Source: JBGPEQ01 sp050180895 (GTDB taxonomy: Bacteria > Pseudomonadota > Alphaproteobacteria > Dongiales > Dongiaceae). From it: a stretch of DNA of 64,000 bases. The translations under genes were made by a program, and so were the position numbers. Positions 22,544 to 30,886 of this stretch are shown piece after piece; the stretch's first letter is position 1, and every line of letters begins with the position of its first letter. Under the pieces are notes generated by a model, which saw only the letters and a list, made by a program, of their open reading frames with translations, did no database searches and was not told where the DNA came from. The DNA is taken from NCBI GenBank assembly GCA_050180895.1, contig JBFXDS010000006.1, positions 62,001 to 126,000 on the forward strand. Reading direction: 5' to 3'.

Positions 22544-23593
22544 ATGGCGTCCGCACGGCGCGTTGCCGTCGTCCTGTTCAATCTCGGCGGACCGGACTCG
22601 CTGGAGGCTGTGGCACCGTTTCTGCGCAATCTGTTCTCCGACCCGGCGATCATCGGGTTGCCCTGGCCGCTGCGGCCCATCCTCGCCGCGCTCATCAGCC
22701 GCCGCCGCGCCCCGACGGCGCGCGAGATCTACGCACGCATCGGTGGCGGCTCGCCGCTGCTGCCGAATACCGAAGCCCAGGCCGCAGCGCTGCAGGCGTG
22801 TCTGACCGATCTTGGCGAGGTCGGAATCTTCACCTGCATGCGCTACTGGCATCCCCTGAGCGACGCCGCGGCAGCCAAGGTGGCGGCATTTGCGCCAGAC
22901 GACATCGTCCTGTTGCCGCTGTACCCGCAGTTCTCCTCGACGACGACCGCGTCGTCGCTAGGCGCCTGGCAGAGATCCGCAGCGGCCGCCGGCGTGACGG
23001 CACCGACGAAGCTTATCTGCTGCTATCCGACGGCGCCTGGCTTCATCGCCGCGGCGGCGATGTTGGTGGGTAAGAGCATCGCCGAAGCGCGCGCCGCCGG
23101 CCATCGGCAGCTCCGCGTGCTGTTCTCCGCCCATGGGCTGCCGAAGAAGGTTATCCGGCGCGGCGATCCCTACGAGTCCCAGGTGCGACAGACGGCGCGG
23201 GCAGTGGCGGCCCGGCTCGGCCTCGCCGATATCGATTGGACCGTCTGCTTCCAGAGCCGCGTCGGTCCGCTCGAATGGATCGGCCCCTATACCGACGATG
23301 AGATCCGACGCGCCGGGGCCGAGAAGATCGGCGTCGTGCTCTTTCCCATCGCCTTCGTCTCCGAGCATTCGGAGACCTTGGTGGAACTCGACATCGACTA
23401 CCGGCATCTGGCCGCCCAGGTCGGGGTGCCCGTCTACGTGCGGGTGCCGGCCGTGGGCACGGAACCCGCATTCATCGGCGCGCTCGCCGATCTCGTCCGT
23501 GCTGCCCTCGCGTCGCCGCGGTCGGTACGGTCGGATGCCGGTGCGCGGCTCTGCGCCGCCGCCGACCGCTGCTGTGTCAATCCGACGGCCTAG
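22544..23593 (+). CDS. hemH: Ferrochelatase
   Basis: A 349-residue enzyme inserting Fe(II) into protoporphyrin IX at the inner membrane. NLGGPDSLEAVAPFLRNLF opens the protein, FSAHGLPKKVI holds the catalytic His, and FQSRVGPLEWIGPYT and FVSEHSETLVELDIDY follow. The C-terminal tail ARLCAAADRCC is cysteine-rich, which could indicate a [2Fe-2S] cluster as described for the Caulobacter enzyme; that is an inference. ATG 22544 follows hemE by 8 nt with a GAGG nearby, so the two are one transcript with hemJ. Confidence 0.96.
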   Translation: MASARRVAVVLFNLGGPDSLEAVAPFLRNLFSDPAIIGLPWPLRPILAALISRRRAPTAREIYARIGGGSPLLPNTEAQAAALQACLTDLGEVGIFTCMRYWHPLSDAAAAKVAAFAPDDIVLLPLYPQFSSTTTASSLGAWQRSAAAAGVTAPTKLICCYPTAPGFIAAAAMLVGKSIAEARAAGHRQLRVLFSAHGLPKKVIRRGDPYESQVRQTARAVAARLGLADIDWTVCFQSRVGPLEWIGPYTDDEIRRAGAEKIGVVLFPIAFVSEHSETLVELDIDYRHLAAQVGVPVYVRVPAVGTEPAFIGALADLVRAALASPRSVRSDAGARLCAAADRCCVNPTA

Positions 23594-23603
23594 GGGGCGG
23601 GAT

Positions 23604-24050
23604 ATGGCCTGGCTTACCGCACTCTATCCTTGGGTGAAGGCGCTGCATATCGTCAGCGTGGTGGCCTGGATGGCCGGGCTGCTCTATCTGCCGCGGCTGT
23701 TCGTCTATCACTGCGCTGCCGCCGCCGGCTCGCCCCAATCGGAGACCTTCAAGCTCATGGAGCGCCGCCTGTTCCGCGGCATCATGAATCCGGCCATGAT
23801 CGCGGTTTATCTGTTCGGGATCGCCCTCGTCCTGACGCCCGGGCTCGTCGACTGGGCGAGCGGCTGGCTGCATGCGAAGCTGGTTTTGGTGGCCGCCCTG
23901 ACGATCTATCACCATGCGCTCGGCCGCTGGCGGGAGGCCTTCGCCGCCGACGCCAACAGCCGTCCGGCTCGCTTCTACCGGCTCATGAACGAGGTGCCGA
24001 CGGCCCTCATGATCGCCATCGTCGTCCTGGTCGTGGTGAAGCCTTTTTAG
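23604..24050 (+). CDS. hemJ: Protoporphyrinogen oxidase HemJ
   Basis: A 148-residue inner-membrane protein with four predicted helices (about residues 8-30, 60-78, 87-103, 130-147), the HemJ/UPF0093 layout. The conserved ALHIVSVVAWMAGLLYLPRLFVYH segment holds the essential His and Arg side chains, and the RLMNEVPTALMIAIVVLVVVKPF ending with a C-terminal Phe is typical. It oxidises protoporphyrinogen IX to protoporphyrin IX, the substrate of the neighbouring HemH. ATG 23604 is 10 nt after hemH, with GGGGGCGGG upstream. Confidence 0.94.
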   Translation: MAWLTALYPWVKALHIVSVVAWMAGLLYLPRLFVYHCAAAAGSPQSETFKLMERRLFRGIMNPAMIAVYLFGIALVLTPGLVDWASGWLHAKLVLVAALTIYHHALGRWREAFAADANSRPARFYRLMNEVPTALMIAIVVLVVVKPF

Positions 24051-24102
24051 CCGGCGCGCGTTAACCCTCGGTTCACCGGCGGCGCCCAGGACTAATCTCA
24101 GT

Positions 24103-24131
24103 TTGACTCGGCCCCGGACTTTGGCTAGAGA
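24103..24131 (+). promoter_or_regulatory. Possible rho promoter
   Basis: TTGACT at 24103-24108, a 17-nt spacer, then TAGAGA at 24126-24131. It lies in the 261-bp gap between hemJ and rho, which leaves a leader of about 170 nt before the rho ATG. The -10 match is weak (3 of 6). Confidence 0.3.
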
Positions 24132-24311
24132 TTGCGACATTCCATCGCGGGCTTGCCCGTCGCGCCGCATTCCCGAAACGCACGATCCGCAGTCGTCCCG
24201 AGGCTTCGAGTCGATTTGTCGTCCGGGTTATAGGCCCACCCCGCGGGTGAGCCGAGCTGTTTCCGGCGGATCTGCCTATCCCGTCCTTCCTGCCCAGACC
24301 GTACACGCACG

Positions 24312-25568
24312 ATGAACCTCCAAGAACTCAAGCGCAAGACACCTGCCGACCTGCTGGCCTTCGCCGAGGAGCTGCAGATCGAGAACGCCAGCAACCTGCG
24401 CAAGCAGGACATGATGTTCGCCATCCTCAAGCAGCTGGCCGAGAACGACCAGGCCATCTACGGCGACGGCGTACTCGAGATCCTGCAAGACGGCTTCGGC
24501 TTCCTTCGCTCGCCGGAGGCCAACTACCTGCCCGGGCCCGACGACATCTACGTCAGCCCGAGCCAGGTCCGCCGCTTTGGCCTGCGTACCGGCGACACCG
24601 TCGAAGGCCAAATCCGCGCACCGAAGGAAGGTGAGCGCTATTTCGCCCTGCTCAAGGTCAACACCATCAACTTCGACAACCCGGAGAAGGTGCGTCACCG
24701 CATCAATTTCGACAACCTGACGCCGCTCTATCCGGAAGAGCGGATCAAGATGGAACTGACCGATCCGACCAAGAAGGATCTGACGACACGCATCGTCGAT
24801 CTGATCGCGCCGCAGGGCAAGGGTCAGCGCGCGCTCATCGTGGCGCCGCCGCGCACCGGCAAGACGATGATGCTGCAGAACATCGCCCACGCCGTCGCCG
24901 GCAATCATCCGGAATGCTACCTCATTGTGCTGCTGATCGACGAGCGGCCCGAGGAAGTGACGGACATGGCGCGCACGGTGAAGGGCGAGGTGATCAGCTC
25001 CACCTTCGACGAGCCGGCCTCGCGCCACGTGCAGGTGGCGGAGATGGTGATCGAGAAGGCCAAGCGCTTGGTCGAGCACAAGCGCGACGTCGTCATCTTG
25101 CTCGATTCGATCACGCGCTTGGCGCGCGCCTACAACACGGTCGTGCCGTCGTCCGGCAAGGTGCTGACCGGCGGTGTCGATGCCAATGCGCTGCAGCGGC
25201 CGAAGCGCTTCTTCGGCGCCGCCCGCAACATCGAGGAGGGCGGGTCGCTCACCATCATCGCCACAGCGCTGGTCGACACCGGCAGCCGCATGGACGAGGT
25301 GATCTTCGAGGAGTTCAAGGGCACCGGCAACTCGGAAATCATCCTCGACCGCAAGCTGTCGGACAAGCGCACCTTCCCGTCGATCGACATCACCAAGTCC
25401 GGCACGCGCAAGGAAGAGCTGCTGGTCGACAAGGCCACCCTGTCGAAGATGTGGGTCCTGCGCCGCGTCCTCATGCCCATGGGCGTCGTCGACGCCATGG
25501 AGTTCCTGATCGACAAGCTGAAGGTCAGCAAAACCAACGCCGACTTCTTCAGCAACATGAATCAGTAA
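24312..25568 (+). CDS. rho: Transcription termination factor Rho
   Basis: A 418-residue hexameric RNA helicase. The N-terminal MNLQELKRKTPADLLAFAEEL helical domain, the cold-shock-like RNA-binding part (GVLEILQDGFGFLRSPEANYLPGPDDIYVSPSQ), the P-loop IVAPPRTGKTMML, Walker B and Q-loop region VVILLDSITRLARAYN, and the R-loop/secondary RNA site GGVDANALQRPKRFFGAARNIEEGGSLT are all present. Length and start are canonical. The gap to hemJ suggests its own promoter and a regulated leader. Confidence 0.98.
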   Translation: MNLQELKRKTPADLLAFAEELQIENASNLRKQDMMFAILKQLAENDQAIYGDGVLEILQDGFGFLRSPEANYLPGPDDIYVSPSQVRRFGLRTGDTVEGQIRAPKEGERYFALLKVNTINFDNPEKVRHRINFDNLTPLYPEERIKMELTDPTKKDLTTRIVDLIAPQGKGQRALIVAPPRTGKTMMLQNIAHAVAGNHPECYLIVLLIDERPEEVTDMARTVKGEVISSTFDEPASRHVQVAEMVIEKAKRLVEHKRDVVILLDSITRLARAYNTVVPSSGKVLTGGVDANALQRPKRFFGAARNIEEGGSLTIIATALVDTGSRMDEVIFEEFKGTGNSEIILDRKLSDKRTFPSIDITKSGTRKEELLVDKATLSKMWVLRRVLMPMGVVDAMEFLIDKLKVSKTNADFFSNMNQ

Positions 25569-25595
25569 GGGCAAGGCGGGTATACCGCCAGTACC

Positions 25596-25687
25596 CGTCA
25601 TCGCCGGACTTGACCCGGCGATCCAGGAAGCCGCACCAGCCTCCGCATCGCTCACACGGCTCATGCCGGGTCAAGCCCGGCAACGAC
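25596..25687. repeat. Inverted repeat of GCCGGACTTGACCCGGC type
   Basis: Left arm GTCATCGCCGGACTTGACCC followed by GGCGAT at 25597-25622, and right arm ATGCCGGGTCAAGCCCGGCA followed by ACGAC at 25662-25686; about 40 nt apart. The arms are imperfect inverse complements and each is itself palindromic. It lies between the convergent rho and quinone-reductase genes and could help end both transcripts. Confidence 0.65.
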
Positions 25688-25727
25688 AATTGTGCGTGTG
25701 TAGGAATACAGTCCGTGGTGGCCGCCG

Positions 25728-26708
25728 TCACGGTGCCAGGATGGAAGACCCCGTCGTCTTCCGCGATTCGAGATCGCGGTGCGCATGGGCGGCGTCGAAC
25801 AGCCGGTAGGTCTGGTTGACCTCGACCTTCACCGCGCCGCTCTTCACCACGTCGAACAGCTCGGTCGCCATGGCCAGCAGGTCTTCGCGCTTGGCGGTGT
25901 AGTGCATGAGTGTCGGACGCGTGAAGAACAGCGAACCCTTTTGGCTCAGGATCAGCGGATCGAAGGACCCGACCGCGCCGGACGCATTGCCGAAGCTCAC
26001 CATCATGCCGAGCGGCGCCAGGCTGTCGAGCGACGCCCCGAAGGTATCCTTGCCGACGCCGTCATAGACCACGGGCACACCGGCGCCACCGGTCAACTCG
26101 CGCACGCGTTTCGCGACGTCGGTGACGCGGTAGAGGATGGTATGGTCGCAGCCATGGGCGCGGGCCAGCTCGCCCTTCGCGGTGGAGCCGACCGTGCCGA
26201 TGACCGTGGCGCCGAGATGCTTCGCCCATTGGCACAGCAGCAGGCCGACGCCGCCGGCCGCGGCATGCACCAGGATCGTGTCGCCCGCCTTCACCCGATA
26301 GGTCCGCCGCAGCAGGTATTGCGCCGTCAGCCCCTTCAGCATGATGGCCGCGGCGGTGCGGTCCTCGACGCCTTCGGGGATCTTGACGATCTTGTCGGCG
26401 GGGATGTTGCGCGCCTCGCTGTAGGCGCCGATCGGGCCGGTACCGTAGGCAATGTGGTCGCCGACCGCGAATTCGGTGACGCCTTCGCCGACCGCCTCCA
26501 CCACGCCGGCGGCTTCCAGCCCGATGCCCGATGGCAGCTGGAGGGGATAGAGGCCGGTGCGGTGGTAGGTGTCGATGAAGTTGAGGCCGACGGCGGTGTG
26601 CTTGATGGAGACCTGCCCGGCCGCCGGCGATCCCAGGGAGACCTCCTCCCAGGTCAAGACCTCGGGGCCGCCGGTGCGATTGAAACGGATGGCACGGACT
26701 TTCTGCAT
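25728..26708 (-). CDS. qorA: NADPH:quinone oxidoreductase, zinc-free MDR family
   Basis: A 326-residue medium-chain dehydrogenase/reductase of the quinone-reductase (zeta-crystallin) group, probably a soluble one-electron quinone reductase. GLNFIDTYHRTGLYP, PSGIGLEAAGVVEAVG, MLKGLTAQYLLRRTY and the nucleotide loop HAAAGGVGLLLCQWAKHLGA are the expected motifs; the zinc ligands of alcohol dehydrogenases are absent. It is followed downstream by nothing on the same strand and preceded 15 nt upstream by the dienelactone hydrolase gene, so the two may be co-transcribed. Confidence 0.9.
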   Translation of the reverse strand: MQKVRAIRFNRTGGPEVLTWEEVSLGSPAAGQVSIKHTAVGLNFIDTYHRTGLYPLQLPSGIGLEAAGVVEAVGEGVTEFAVGDHIAYGTGPIGAYSEARNIPADKIVKIPEGVEDRTAAAIMLKGLTAQYLLRRTYRVKAGDTILVHAAAGGVGLLLCQWAKHLGATVIGTVGSTAKGELARAHGCDHTILYRVTDVAKRVRELTGGAGVPVVYDGVGKDTFGASLDSLAPLGMMVSFGNASGAVGSFDPLILSQKGSLFFTRPTLMHYTAKREDLLAMATELFDVVKSGAVKVEVNQTYRLFDAAHAHRDLESRKTTGSSILAP

Positions 26709-26723
26709 GGCGGCTCCGATCGG

Positions 26724-27428
26724 CTAGGAGAGATACCTGGCGAAGAAATCGGCCGTTCGACCATTCGCCTGCTTGGCGGCGGCATCGTTCCAGTGGGCGC
26801 CGCCGACACGGGCGAAGGCATGATCGCACCCTGGATACACATGCAGGGTTACGGCGCTGTTGCGCGATAGCGTCTCCTGGATCTTCGCCTGCGCGTCCTT
26901 GGGCACGAACTGGTCCTCGGCGGCGATGTGCATGAGCAGCGGCTTGGTGATGGCGCTGGCCTCGCCGAGCGCGTTCTCGATGCCGACGCCGTAGTAGCTG
27001 ACGCTGCAATCGGCGTTCGAGCGCGTCGCCATGAGATAGGCGAGCTTGCCGCCAAGGCAATAGCCGACAGCGCCGGCCTTGCCGGAGCAGGTGGGCAGCC
27101 GGCGCAGGTGGTCGAGGCTGACGATGAGATCCTGGACGCCCTTGGCCTCATTGAAGCCCTGATAGAGCCCGAAAGCCCGCTTCCATTCCGCGTCGGTCTT
27201 GTCGGTGATCTGGATGCCCGGTTCCTGCCGCCAGAACAGGTCGGGACACAGCGCCAGATAACCTTGGCCGGCCAAGCCATCGCACAAGTCGCGCATGACC
27301 TTGTTGACGCCGAAGATCTCCTGGATCACGAGCACGCCGGGCGCCTTTCCGCCGCCGGCGAGCGTCTTGGGCTGTGCGACATAGGCGCTGAACGTGCCGT
27401 CGGGGCAGGTGACGGATATGTCGGCCAT
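26724..27428 (-). CDS. Dienelactone hydrolase family protein
   Basis: A 234-residue alpha/beta hydrolase. The nucleophile motif is GYCLGG with Cys, the mark of dienelactone hydrolases; Asp in AAEDQFVP and His in GCDHAFAR complete the triad. VIQEIFGVNKVMRDLCD near residue 35 is also typical. True dienelactone hydrolases act in chlorocatechol degradation, but no such pathway is nearby, so the natural ester or lactone substrate is unknown. ATG 27428 is preceded by AGGAGG-like bases. It sits 64 nt downstream of ogt on the minus strand. Confidence 0.88.
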   Translation of the reverse strand: MADISVTCPDGTFSAYVAQPKTLAGGGKAPGVLVIQEIFGVNKVMRDLCDGLAGQGYLALCPDLFWRQEPGIQITDKTDAEWKRAFGLYQGFNEAKGVQDLIVSLDHLRRLPTCSGKAGAVGYCLGGKLAYLMATRSNADCSVSYYGVGIENALGEASAITKPLLMHIAAEDQFVPKDAQAKIQETLSRNSAVTLHVYPGCDHAFARVGGAHWNDAAAKQANGRTADFFARYLS

Positions 27429-27492
27429 TGCGACCTCCTGTGCGGTGGGAGCGGCTGCCGCCGCGCAACATAGCCCCGGCGGACGCGCCTTG

Positions 27493-27954
27493 TCACGCGG
27501 CGCAGCGTACGCCCTCGAGTTGCAGGAGGAACCGCTTGGTGTCCGTGCCGCCCGGGCTGCTGTAGCCGCCGATACGCGCGCCGCTGGCCAGCACGCGGTG
27601 GCAGGGAATGATGATGGGTATGGGGTTTCTGGCGCAGGCGCCGCCGATCGCCCGCGGCCCGCTGTCGAGACTGCGTGCGAGATCGGCGTAGCTGCTGGTG
27701 CGGCCGTAGGGGATGCGCAGCATCTCCTCCCAGACCGACTGCTGGAACGCCGTGCCCGCCGGCGCCAGCGGCAGGTCGAAGCGCCGCAGGTCGCAATAGA
27801 AGTAGGCGTCGAGCTGATGTGCTGCCGCCAGCAGCAGCGGCGTGGGCGAATCGCGCCCGGCACGGCCGTAGTCGAGAGCGACGACCTTGCCGTCACGCTC
27901 GAAGACGGTGAGCGGACCGAGCGGCGATTTGACGGTGATGCGATTGGCGGCCAT
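27493..27954 (-). CDS. ogt: Methylated-DNA--protein-cysteine methyltransferase
   Basis: A 153-residue suicide repair protein removing alkyl groups from O6-guanine. The acceptor site IPCHRVLASG and the HTH segment IPYGRTSSYADLA plus GGYSSPGGTDTKRFLLQLE are all intact. It lacks the Ada N-terminal domain, so it is the constitutive Ogt type. It is 67 nt downstream of the DUF255 protein gene on the same strand. Confidence 0.94.
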   Translation of the reverse strand: MAANRITVKSPLGPLTVFERDGKVVALDYGRAGRDSPTPLLLAAAHQLDAYFYCDLRRFDLPLAPAGTAFQQSVWEEMLRIPYGRTSSYADLARSLDSGPRAIGGACARNPIPIIIPCHRVLASGARIGGYSSPGGTDTKRFLLQLEGVRCAA

Positions 27955-28021
27955 TTCAGCCTATTTCACCACAAAGTTGGGAAAGACGCACGGCACCAGT
28001 CCAATGGAATCGAAGAGCCGC

Positions 28022-30052
28022 CTATCCCATCGCCAACGCTTGGCTGAGGCCGGCCGGCGCGGTGATCGGGAGGGAGCAGGTGGCGCCGCGGCAGACATAG
28101 GCCGTTGCGCGGCCGTTCGTCTGCGTCTTCCCCGCGGCGGGATGATTGTCCGGCAACCTCTCGCCGGGCGCGATGACCGAGAGCACGCGATTCGGCAGCG
28201 AGCGGCCGAGGACCGCGGCCAGCAGCTCGCGAGTCTCGCTGGCGTCACGCTCGCCGACGACGACGATCTGCTGGGCGGCGTGCATCAGTTCGTTGCTGTT
28301 GAGCATTGTCGCCATGGCGAAGAAGCTGCGGTTGAGCTCGCCGGAGAAGGCGGTCGTGAGCCGGTCGGCCCGTGCGCGGTAGCGGTCCTCGCCAGTCAGA
28401 TGGTAAAGACGCGCGAGCACGCCCAGCAGCGTGCCGTTGCCGGACGGCGTGGCGTTGTCCGCCGCCGTCTTCGTGCGGACGATCACGTCTTTCGTGTCGT
28501 CGGCAGCCAGGAAGTAGCCGCCGCCGGCCGCGTCCCCGTAATGACGGTCGAGGATGTCGATCCAGGCGCACGCCTGGCGGATGTAGCCGGCATCGCCGGT
28601 CGCTTCGTGCAGAGCGAGGGCGGCGCGGCAGAGATGCGCGTAGTCGTCGAGCGTCGCCGGATGCTTCGCCTGGCCGTCGCGCCAGCTGTGCCGCAGCCGT
28701 CCGTCGATCGTCAGGCTGTCGGCGACGAAGGCGAAGGCGTCGGCCGCGGCGCTGAGCCATGACGCCTCGTCGAAGACCAGCGCCGCGTTGGCGAGCGCCG
28801 CGATCATCAGCCCGTTCCAGTCGGCGAGGACTTTGTCGTCCCAGCCCGGCCGGACCCGCATCCCGCGCAAGGACAGCAGCGTATCGCGGCAGGCCGCCAG
28901 GCGCGTCTCCGCGGCGATGTCGCGAAGTTCGGGAGTGGCGCTGCGGTTGAGGATGTTGTGGCCTTCCCAGTTGCCGCCGGGCGTCACGCCATAGGCGGAT
29001 TTGAACAGCGCCGCATCGGCGCCCAGGGCGGCGTCGATCTCCGCTTCGCTCCAGACATAGAACTTGCCTTCCTCATGCTCGCTGTCGGCATCGAGCGAGC
29101 TGGCGAAGCCGCGGTGACCGGCGTCATCCGGCGCGGCCCGCATCTCGCGCAGCACCCAGTCCACGGTCTCCCGGATGCGCGCGCGGAGCAGCGGCGCTCT
29201 CGTCTCCTGCCAGACCAGGGTCAGCAGGTCGATCAGCTGCGCATTGTCGTAGAGCATCTTCTCGAAATGCGGCACCAGCCACTCGGCATCGACGGAATAG
29301 CGGGCGAAGCCACCGCCGAGATGATCATAAATGCCGCCCTGGCTCATGTGCGTGAGCGTGAGCGTGACGGCATCGCGTAGCTGTGGGTTGCCGCTGTGTT
29401 TCCAGGCGCGCCACATCAGCTCGAACACGGGCGTCTGCGGGAACTTCGGCGCCTCGCCGATGCCGCCATGCGCGGGGTCGACCTCCGGCAGGAGCCGCTC
29501 GGCGGCACGCAGGATGACGTCCGCGGGGATGGCGCCGCCGGGCTGCGGAGTCGCGAGATTGCCGAGTGCCTCGCGCAGGGCCGTCACGTTCTGGGTCACG
29601 CGCTGCGGCTCGTCATGGAACACGGTGGCGATCTTTGTCAGCACGTCGGCAAAGCCCGGCCGGCCATAGCGCGCTGTCGGCGGAAAGTAGGTGCCGCCCC
29701 AGAACGGCTCGCCGTCCGGCGTCAGGAACATGGTCAGCGGCCAGCCGCCCGGCTGGCCGAGCAGCGCCAGCGCCGATTGGTAAATCGTATCGAGATCGGG
29801 CCGTTCCTCGCGGTCGACCTTGATGTTGACGAACAGCTCGTTCATCAGGCGGGCGATGTCGCCGTTCCCGAAGCTCTCATGCGCCATGACATGGCACCAA
29901 TGACAGGCGGCATAGCCGATGGAGAGCAGTATGGGCTTGTTGGCGCGCCGCGCGGTCGCCAGGGCGTCTTCGCCCCAGGGCTGCCAATGCACGGGATTTG
30001 TCTTGTGTTGCAGCAGATAGGGGCTGGTTTCGCGATCGAGATTGTTGTGCAT
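28022..30052 (-). CDS. Thioredoxin-domain DUF255 protein (YyaL/SSP411-like)
   Basis: A 676-residue protein with an N-terminal thioredoxin-like domain (residues 1-165, active-site-like ACHWCHVMAHESF at about 48-60, then KVDREERPDLD and GGTYFPP) and a C-terminal six-hairpin-type barrel (about 200-600, with GGIYDHLGGGFARYSVDAEW and HFEKMLYDNAQL). This is the YyaL / spermatogenesis-associated protein 20 family, whose biochemical function is unknown. ATG 30052 is the family's usual start, MHNNLDRETSPYLLQH. No signal peptide. The last 60 residues are a variable thioredoxin-like tail. Confidence 0.93.
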   Translation of the reverse strand: MHNNLDRETSPYLLQHKTNPVHWQPWGEDALATARRANKPILLSIGYAACHWCHVMAHESFGNGDIARLMNELFVNIKVDREERPDLDTIYQSALALLGQPGGWPLTMFLTPDGEPFWGGTYFPPTARYGRPGFADVLTKIATVFHDEPQRVTQNVTALREALGNLATPQPGGAIPADVILRAAERLLPEVDPAHGGIGEAPKFPQTPVFELMWRAWKHSGNPQLRDAVTLTLTHMSQGGIYDHLGGGFARYSVDAEWLVPHFEKMLYDNAQLIDLLTLVWQETRAPLLRARIRETVDWVLREMRAAPDDAGHRGFASSLDADSEHEEGKFYVWSEAEIDAALGADAALFKSAYGVTPGGNWEGHNILNRSATPELRDIAAETRLAACRDTLLSLRGMRVRPGWDDKVLADWNGLMIAALANAALVFDEASWLSAAADAFAFVADSLTIDGRLRHSWRDGQAKHPATLDDYAHLCRAALALHEATGDAGYIRQACAWIDILDRHYGDAAGGGYFLAADDTKDVIVRTKTAADNATPSGNGTLLGVLARLYHLTGEDRYRARADRLTTAFSGELNRSFFAMATMLNSNELMHAAQQIVVVGERDASETRELLAAVLGRSLPNRVLSVIAPGERLPDNHPAAGKTQTNGRATAYVCRGATCSLPITAPAGLSQALAMG

Positions 30053-30245
30053 GTCCGACCGATCCGGGCGAGGGGCGTCGGCGTTGTCGCCGACGCCGGG
30101 TTCCGATAGAAGCAAGCGCAGCCAAGGAGGGTTTCGCCAGCGTGGCTGAAATGGCGAACTCCTGCGCAGGTTATATATATAGGAACAGTCGGCTGTTCAC
30201 GCGGTTGCGAATGGCGGATCGGCGAGGAAGCTCGATGGACATGTC

Positions 30246-30497
30246 ATGAAGATCAAGCTCGACATCGATTGCACGCCGGCCGAGGCGCGCGCGTTTCTCG
30301 GCTTGCCCGACGTGGCGCCGCTCCAGGCGGAGATGATGACGGCGGTTCAGGAGCGGGTGGCGAAAGTGCTCGCGACGATGGATCCGGAGACGCTGATGAA
30401 GACCTGGCTGCCCGGCGCGGCGCAATCCGTCGAGCAGATGCAAAAAACCTTTTGGGAACAGCTGGCGGGCGGCGGACGAAAGGGATCGGGATCGTGA
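30246..30497 (+). CDS. DUF6489-type small conserved protein
   Basis: An 83-residue protein of a small alphaproteobacterial family: KLDIDCTPAEARAFLGLPDV at the N-terminus, then a helical middle and TWLPGAAQSVEQMQKTFWEQ. No signal peptide, no cysteine pair, function unknown. Its stop overlaps the GTG start of the ferredoxin-like gene by 4 nt. An AT-rich stretch at 30165-30185 upstream probably belongs to its promoter. Confidence 0.85.
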   Translation: MKIKLDIDCTPAEARAFLGLPDVAPLQAEMMTAVQERVAKVLATMDPETLMKTWLPGAAQSVEQMQKTFWEQLAGGGRKGSGS

Positions 30498-30859
30498 GCG
30501 GCGAGTCCGGGCAAGATCCGCCGCTCTACTATCGCGTCCATGTCTTCTGCTGCACCAACGAGCGGCCGTCCGGCCACCCGCGCGGCTGCTGCAAGGAAAA
30601 GGGCGCGGAGAAGCTGCGCAACTACATGAAGGCGCGCGCCAAGGAACTGGGCCTTAACGATGTCCGCATCAATGCCTCCGGCTGCCTCGAACGCTGCGAG
30701 CTCGGGCCGACCATGGTGATCTATCCGGAAGGCGTCTGGTACAGCTGCAAGACGCCGGCCGAGATCGACGAAGTCCTGGTCCGGCATGTCCAGAACGGCG
30801 AGCGGGTGCCGCGGCTCATGCTCCGGCCGGAAGACGGGCCGCCGCTGCCGGGCGGCTGA
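30494..30859 (+). CDS. Thioredoxin-like [2Fe-2S] ferredoxin domain protein
   Basis: A 121-residue protein starting at GTG 30494 (overlap with the previous stop). HVFCCTNERPSGHPRGCC gives the first cysteines (about residues 17-31) and ASGCLERCELGPTMVIYPEG the second pair (about 57-77), the arrangement of thioredoxin-fold [2Fe-2S] ferredoxins. It ends with a basic/proline tail. Such proteins are usually next to mnmE or cobalamin genes in this lineage. Partner enzyme unknown. Followed by mnmE after 27 nt. Confidence 0.88.
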   Translation: MSGESGQDPPLYYRVHVFCCTNERPSGHPRGCCKEKGAEKLRNYMKARAKELGLNDVRINASGCLERCELGPTMVIYPEGVWYSCKTPAEIDEVLVRHVQNGERVPRLMLRPEDGPPLPGG

Positions 30860-30886
30860 GCGCCCGATCCCGCGCGGCCGGGACTC

